A DNA stretch of 15,474 nt from Halobacteriales archaeon QS_9_70_65 (GTDB lineage Archaea; Halobacteriota; Halobacteria; Halobacteriales; Haloarculaceae): assembly GCA_003023535.1 (NCBI GenBank), contig PXSC01000062.1:1-15474 (forward strand). Reading direction: 5' to 3'. Both the position numbers and the translations under genes were made by a program. Of this stretch, positions 8,254 through 15,474 are shown piece by piece. Positions within the stretch are counted from its first letter, which is position 1; every line of letters starts with the position of its first letter. The notes beneath the pieces are model-generated. The model made no database searches, was not told where the DNA came from, and saw only the letters and a program-made list of their open reading frames with translations.

Positions 8254-8262
8254 CGTAAAACC
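8254..8262 (-). promoter_or_regulatory. Candidate TATA box of the top6B-top6A operon
   Basis: On the minus strand GGTTTTACG is centred 30 bp upstream of the top6B ATG. A second candidate, CTTTAGTT (8287-8294), would give a leader of about 35 bases carrying the GAGGTG (8230-8235) seen just before the start. Which is used cannot be decided from sequence. Confidence 0.45.
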
Positions 8263-8387
8263 TCATCGGGAGTCGGGTGGAAGTGGAACTAAAGCTAGAA
8301 CTGTAACCGCCTCCGCGGGAGCCGTGGGAACCAACACCACGCCGGGCGGGGAGCCGGTACGGTGGTCCCGTCGGCTGGACTGCTCGA

Positions 8388-8441
8388 GGGGACGGAGGAG
8401 TCGGGGACGGAGGAGTCAGGGACGGAGGAGTCGGGGACGGG
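8388..8441. repeat. 15-bp tandem repeat upstream of gyrB
   Basis: Three full direct copies of GGGGACGGAGGAGTC (8388-8402, 8403-8417, and 8418-8432 with one change to AGGGAC...) plus a partial fourth (8433-8441). They end about 25 bp before the gyrB TATA box in the divergent top6B/gyrB intergenic region. Purine-rich on the + strand, with no coding potential I believe. Could be a slippage product or a multi-site regulator-binding array. Confidence 0.85.
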
Positions 8442-8466
8442 GCGGCCGCGCGCCCGCGTGCGAGAA

Positions 8467-8474
8467 TTATTTAA
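8467..8474 (+). promoter_or_regulatory. TATA box of the gyrB-gyrA operon
   Basis: TTATTTAA is a strong AT-rich core in an otherwise very GC-rich region. Its centre is about 38 bp upstream of the gyrB ATG (8509), placing transcription start near 8495-8500 and leaving a leader of roughly 10-15 bases without a Shine-Dalgarno sequence. Confidence 0.75.
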
Positions 8475-8499
8475 CTGCCGGGCGGTTAGGGGTGGATAG

Positions 8500-12809
<4,310 letters not shown>

Positions 12810-12951
12810 CGCCTCGACCGTCGACCCGGGAACGGCACGCCCGAGAACCCGGAGGTTCGTGGCTGGCGCCGGTCGCGCCGACCACGACGGTCGCTCCGCG
12901 GCCGGGAGCCGCAGACAGTGCTTCTCGTGGAGCGTAACGGCCGCCCGTCGA

Positions 12952-13795
12952 TCATAGGATGCGGCCGCCGAGCGCGCTGGAGACGAGCTCGACGGCCAGG
13001 TCGGCGGTCCGGTTGTGGGAGTCGAGGATGGGGTTGACCTCGACGACCTCCATCGACGTCAGCGCCCCCGTTTCGGCGATCAGTTCCATCACGGCGTGGG
13101 CCTCCCTGTACGTGACGCCGCCGGTGACGGGCGTGCCGACGCCGGGCGCCTCGTCGGGGTCGAGGAAGTCCATGTCGAGGCTGACGTGGAGCGCGTCGAC
13201 GCCGTCCAGCGCCGACGCGAGGGCCTCCTCGACGACCGGGACGATGCCCCGTCTGTCGACGTCGCTCATCGTGTGGGCGTCGACGGCGCTGTCCCGGAGG
13301 GCGTCGGCCTCGGCGTCGTCGAGGTTGCGGAGCCCGATCATGGCGACGTTTTCCGCGTCGACGTTGGCCCGCGTCCAGGTCATCTCGCCGAAGGCGCCGC
13401 GGCCGAGAAAGGCCGCGGCCGGCATGCCGTGGACGTTGCCGCTGGGGGTCGTCTCGGGGGTGTTGAAGTCGCCGTGGGCGTCGAGCCACAGCACCCCCAC
13501 CGGCCGGTCGCGGCTGGCGCCGGCGACGCTGCCGACGGCGATGGAGTGGTCGCCGCCGAGCACCAGCGGCGTCTCGCCGTCGTCGAGGGCGTCGGCGACG
13601 GCGCTCTCGACGCGGCGGCAGACCCACCGCGTCTCCCGGCTGCGGCACCGGTAGGTCGCCGGCGTCGTCGTAGGAGATCCCGACGTCCCTGACCGCCTCC
13701 GCGAGGCCGGCGTACCTGATGGCCGACGGCCCCATGTCGACGCCACGCCGGTCCGAGCCGAGGTCCATCGGCGCGCCGATGACGCGCAAATCCAT
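12952..13795 (-). pseudogene. rocF: Arginase, frameshifted by a short internal deletion
   Basis: From ATG 13795-13793 about 53 codons read MDLRVIGAPMDLGSDRRGVD, then MGPSAIRYAGL and end near DLPVPQPG. At about 13634-13642 the frame breaks, and the rest (RETRWVCRRVESAVADAL through SSALGGRIL, TGA 12954-12952) is in another frame. Binuclear-manganese ureohydrolase motifs are all in the second part: GGDHSIAVG, LWLDAHGDFNTPETTPSG and SLDMDFLDPDEAPGVGTP followed by TYREAH. DAHxDxNTP..TPSGN favours arginase (arginine to ornithine plus urea) over agmatinase. About 18-20 residues are missing between PQPG and RET, where relatives have a variable Pro/Asp-rich loop; the 844-bp span gives a loss of 2 modulo 3. 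The 142 bp between it and the convergent gyrA hold nothing I recognise. Confidence 0.82.
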
Positions 13796-13816
13796 ACCGA
13801 CCCCTCGACCGGTATG
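13793..13816. repeat. Inverted repeat over the arginase start
   Basis: CATACCG (13793-13799) and CGGTATG (13810-13816) are perfect 7-bp arms with a 10-base loop, the left arm containing the arginase start codon. It lies between the start and the TATA-like TTTAA (13820-13824, minus strand), 27 bp upstream of the ATG. It may be an operator at a leaderless promoter, or chance. Confidence 0.4.
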
Positions 13817-13819
13817 CGG

Positions 13820-13824
13820 TTAAA
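13820..13824 (-). promoter_or_regulatory. Candidate TATA core for the arginase gene
   Basis: On the minus strand GAGTTTAACC places TTTAA about 27 bp before ATG 13795, which fits a leaderless transcript. Confidence 0.55.
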
Positions 13825-13861
13825 CTCTGCCGTTTGGCCCCGTTGTCGGCCGCACCGCCGG

Positions 13862-13869
13862 GTTTAAAT
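13862..13869 (+). promoter_or_regulatory. TATA box of the winged-helix regulator gene
   Basis: GTTTAAAT is centred about 27 bp upstream of ATG 13893, the standard distance for a leaderless archaeal transcript, in the 97-bp divergent gap shared with arginase. Confidence 0.7.
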
Positions 13870-13873
13870 CCGA

Positions 13874-13891
13874 AACTACACAATGATAGTT
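13874..13891. promoter_or_regulatory. Small palindrome between TATA box and start of the regulator gene
   Basis: AACTA (13874-13878) and TAGTT (13887-13891) are inverted repeats 8 bases apart, directly before ATG 13893. An operator for autoregulation is possible; 5-bp arms can also occur by chance. Confidence 0.35.
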
Positions 13892-13892
13892 C

Positions 13893-14378
13893 ATGTCATC
13901 GATCGAGCTTACCCCGAGCCAGAAGACGATCCTCCAGGAGTTGATCAACCTCTTCCGGGAGTCCGAAAGCGCGGTGAAAGGCGAGGACATCGCCGAGCAG
14001 GTCGACCGGAATCCGGGGACCATCCGGAACCAGATGCAGAGCCTGAAGGCGCTGCAACTGGTCGAGGGCGTCCCGGGGCCGAAGGGCGGCTACAAGCCGA
14101 CGGCCAACGCATACGACGCCCTGCAGATCCAGGAGATGGACCAGCCCGCCGACGTCCCGCTGCGGCACGACGGGGAGGCCGTCTGTCGCGCCGAGATCAG
14201 GCTCCAGGGGTCGATCGCCGACTTCGAGGAGGGCGACGACATCAGCGTCGGCCCGACGCCGCTGTCGAGGCTGCTCATCGAGGGGACCCTCGAGGGGAAA
14301 GACGACACCGGCAACAGCCTCATCCTGACGATCGACGAGATGGCCGCGCCGGCCGGCGACGAGGAGCCCGCCCACTGA
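13893..14378 (+). CDS. Winged-helix transcriptional regulator (haloarchaeal Rrf2/TrmB-like HTH), probably with an internal loss
   Basis: 161 residues from ATG 13893 to TGA 14376-14378. Residues ~8-70 are a winged helix: VKGEDIAEQVDRNPGTIRNQ as the HTH and VEGVPGPKGGYKPT as the wing, which I recognise as a conserved haloarchaeal family often labelled Rrf2-like. The C-terminal part (AEIRLQGSIADFEEGDD, then VGPTPLSRLLIEGTLEGKDD) is a small beta-rich domain that may sense a ligand. After VPLRHDGEAV (97) the sequence passes directly to CRAEI; homologues as I remember them have about 18 more residues here (a segment like NVDEIDLSSVHHPEL). The loss would be in frame. DNA target unknown; the divergent arginase gene and its own promoter are nearby candidates. 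Confidence 0.8.
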   Translation: MSSIELTPSQKTILQELINLFRESESAVKGEDIAEQVDRNPGTIRNQMQSLKALQLVEGVPGPKGGYKPTANAYDALQIQEMDQPADVPLRHDGEAVCRAEIRLQGSIADFEEGDDISVGPTPLSRLLIEGTLEGKDDTGNSLILTIDEMAAPAGDEEPAH

Positions 14379-14460
14379 ACGGCGGCCGCGGGTCGCCCGC
14401 CGTCCGGGCCGTCGAGTCGGTTCCAACAGCTTTGTGTCGGTGGGTCCCTCAGGTTTCGAC

Positions 14461-15474
14461 ATGACGAACGACGTAGTCGTGCTCGGGTCGGGGTACGCCG
14501 GCACCGGTGCGATCAAACAGCTCGAATCGGAGCTCGACGGCGAGGCGGACATCACCTGGGTATCGGACGTCGACCACCATCTCGTTCTCCACGAGTCACA
14601 CCGCTGCATCCGGGACCCGTCGATACAAGAGAAGATCACCTTCGACGTCGTGGAGATCAAATCGCCCTCGACGCGGTTCGTCCAGGGGCGCGTCGAGGCC
14701 GTCGACTGCGACGATCGCAGCGTCGCCCTTGAGGACGGCTCGACGATCGCCTACGACTACCTACTGGTCGGCATCGGCTCGCGGACCGCCTTCTTCGGCA
14801 TCGACGGCCTCGAGGAGCACTCGCTGACGCTGAAGAGCCTCGAGGACGTCCTCGAGATCCACGACGCCGTCGCCGAGGCGGCCCGGGAGGCCTCCCGCGA
14901 GGACCCGGCGCAGATCGTCGTCGGCGGCGCCGGGCTGTCGGGCATCCAACGAGGTGTTCCCGAACAACGACGCGACCGTCCAGCGGAAGCTCCGAACGCT
15001 CCTCAAGGAAAAGGACGTCCGGATCCACACCGAAGAGTTCATCGGCGAGGTCGACGACGAGACGGTGTACATCGGCGACGAGAAGGAACTCGACTACGAC
15101 GTCCTGCTGTGGACCGGCGGCATCACCGGCCGAGAGGCCGCCGCGACGGCGGCGCTCGACTGCCACGACCGCGACGATCGCATCGAGTCCGGCCGCGACT
15201 TCCGGACCTCCGACGGGCGCGTCTTCGCCATCGGCGACGCCGCGTTCATCGACCAGTCCGGCGACCGGCCGGCGCCGCCGACCGCACAGGCCGCCTGGCA
15301 GGCCGCCGAGGTCGCCGGCGAGAACATCGCCCGTGCGATCCGCGGCCAGCCGCTGACGGAGTGGACCTACGACGACAAGGGGACGCTCATCTCGGTCGGC
15401 GAGAAGGCCGTCGCCCACGACGTCAAGGGGCTGCCGGTCGACACCTTCGGCGGCCCGGCCGCGAAGGCGCTGAA
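14461..15474 (+). pseudogene. Type II NADH dehydrogenase-like FAD/NAD(P) oxidoreductase, frameshifted, 3' end outside window
   Basis: From ATG 14461 the protein starts MTNDVVVLGSGYAGTGAIKQ, a Rossmann FAD-binding GxGxxG, and reads to QIVVGGAGLSGIQ, the second (NADH) dinucleotide fold. At about 14947-14951 the frame shifts by +1, and the family sequence resumes as EVFPNNDATVQRKL, later LLWTGGITGREA, then VFAIGDAAFIDQ (the FAD-contacting GD) and APPTAQAAWQAAEVA, up to GGPAAKAL at the window edge. Relatives have roughly 25 residues (TAGEIAEYRD.. to ..VE) between GIQ and EVFP. Such proteins are peripheral membrane flavoproteins passing electrons from NADH to quinone. The original frame stays open to the window end, so the break gives no early stop. 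The real stop is beyond 15474. Confidence 0.82.

Noticed and set aside
8388..8441. CRISPR array
   Set aside because: Units are contiguous 15-bp copies without spacers, and no cas genes are nearby.
13883..14464. Alternative plus-strand frame over the winged-helix gene
   Set aside because: Arginine/glycine/proline-rich frame-shifted reading. The 13893 frame has a clear HTH and a well-placed TATA box.

Overview
The window looks like a chromosomal housekeeping stretch of a halophilic archaeon (class Halobacteria). The base composition is very GC-rich, the proteins are strongly acidic (Asp/Glu-rich), promoters are archaeal TATA boxes about 25-30 bp upstream of start codons with little or no leader, and a bacterial-type gyrase sits beside an archaeal topoisomerase VI. 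I cannot name the genus.

Layout: (1) 2-271, the 3' end of a proteasome beta subunit gene. (2) 276-3234, minus strand, a tightly overlapping tungstate/molybdate ABC transporter operon: tupA (binding lipoprotein), tupB (permease), tupC (ATPase) and a ModE-type HTH/TOBE regulator. A 26-bp near-perfect palindrome resembling a ModE operator covers the tupA start. (3) 3473-4414, a metallo-beta-lactamase-fold protein (+) whose 3' end overlaps a small zinc-ribbon membrane protein (-). (4) 4464-4667, a non-coding element with 15-bp terminal inverted repeats and internal hairpins, probably MITE/REP-like. (5) 4682-8228, minus strand, top6A and top6B, and divergently 8509-12809, gyrB and gyrA: both type II topoisomerase systems from one 280-bp intergenic region that carries a 15-bp tandem repeat. 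(6) 12952-13795, arginase (-). (7) 13893-14378, a winged-helix regulator (+). (8) 14461 to the window end, a type II NADH dehydrogenase-like flavoprotein (+).

The most striking property is not a new gene system but a recurring defect. At least five, probably six, genes lack one short internal block (about 16-32 codons) with clean family-matching sequence on both sides: tupA, tupB, gyrB, arginase, the flavoprotein and probably the winged-helix regulator. Four of the six shift the reading frame and two do not, close to what random, unselected deletions would give. The gyrB gap removes the GHKL ATP-binding glycine loop of a protein that should be essential. Collapsed gaps or deletions in the assembly are the simplest explanation; real decay or something stranger would need read-level evidence. 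tupC, the TOBE regulator, top6A, top6B and gyrA look intact. I do not see a convincing undescribed defence, mobile or biosynthetic system here.
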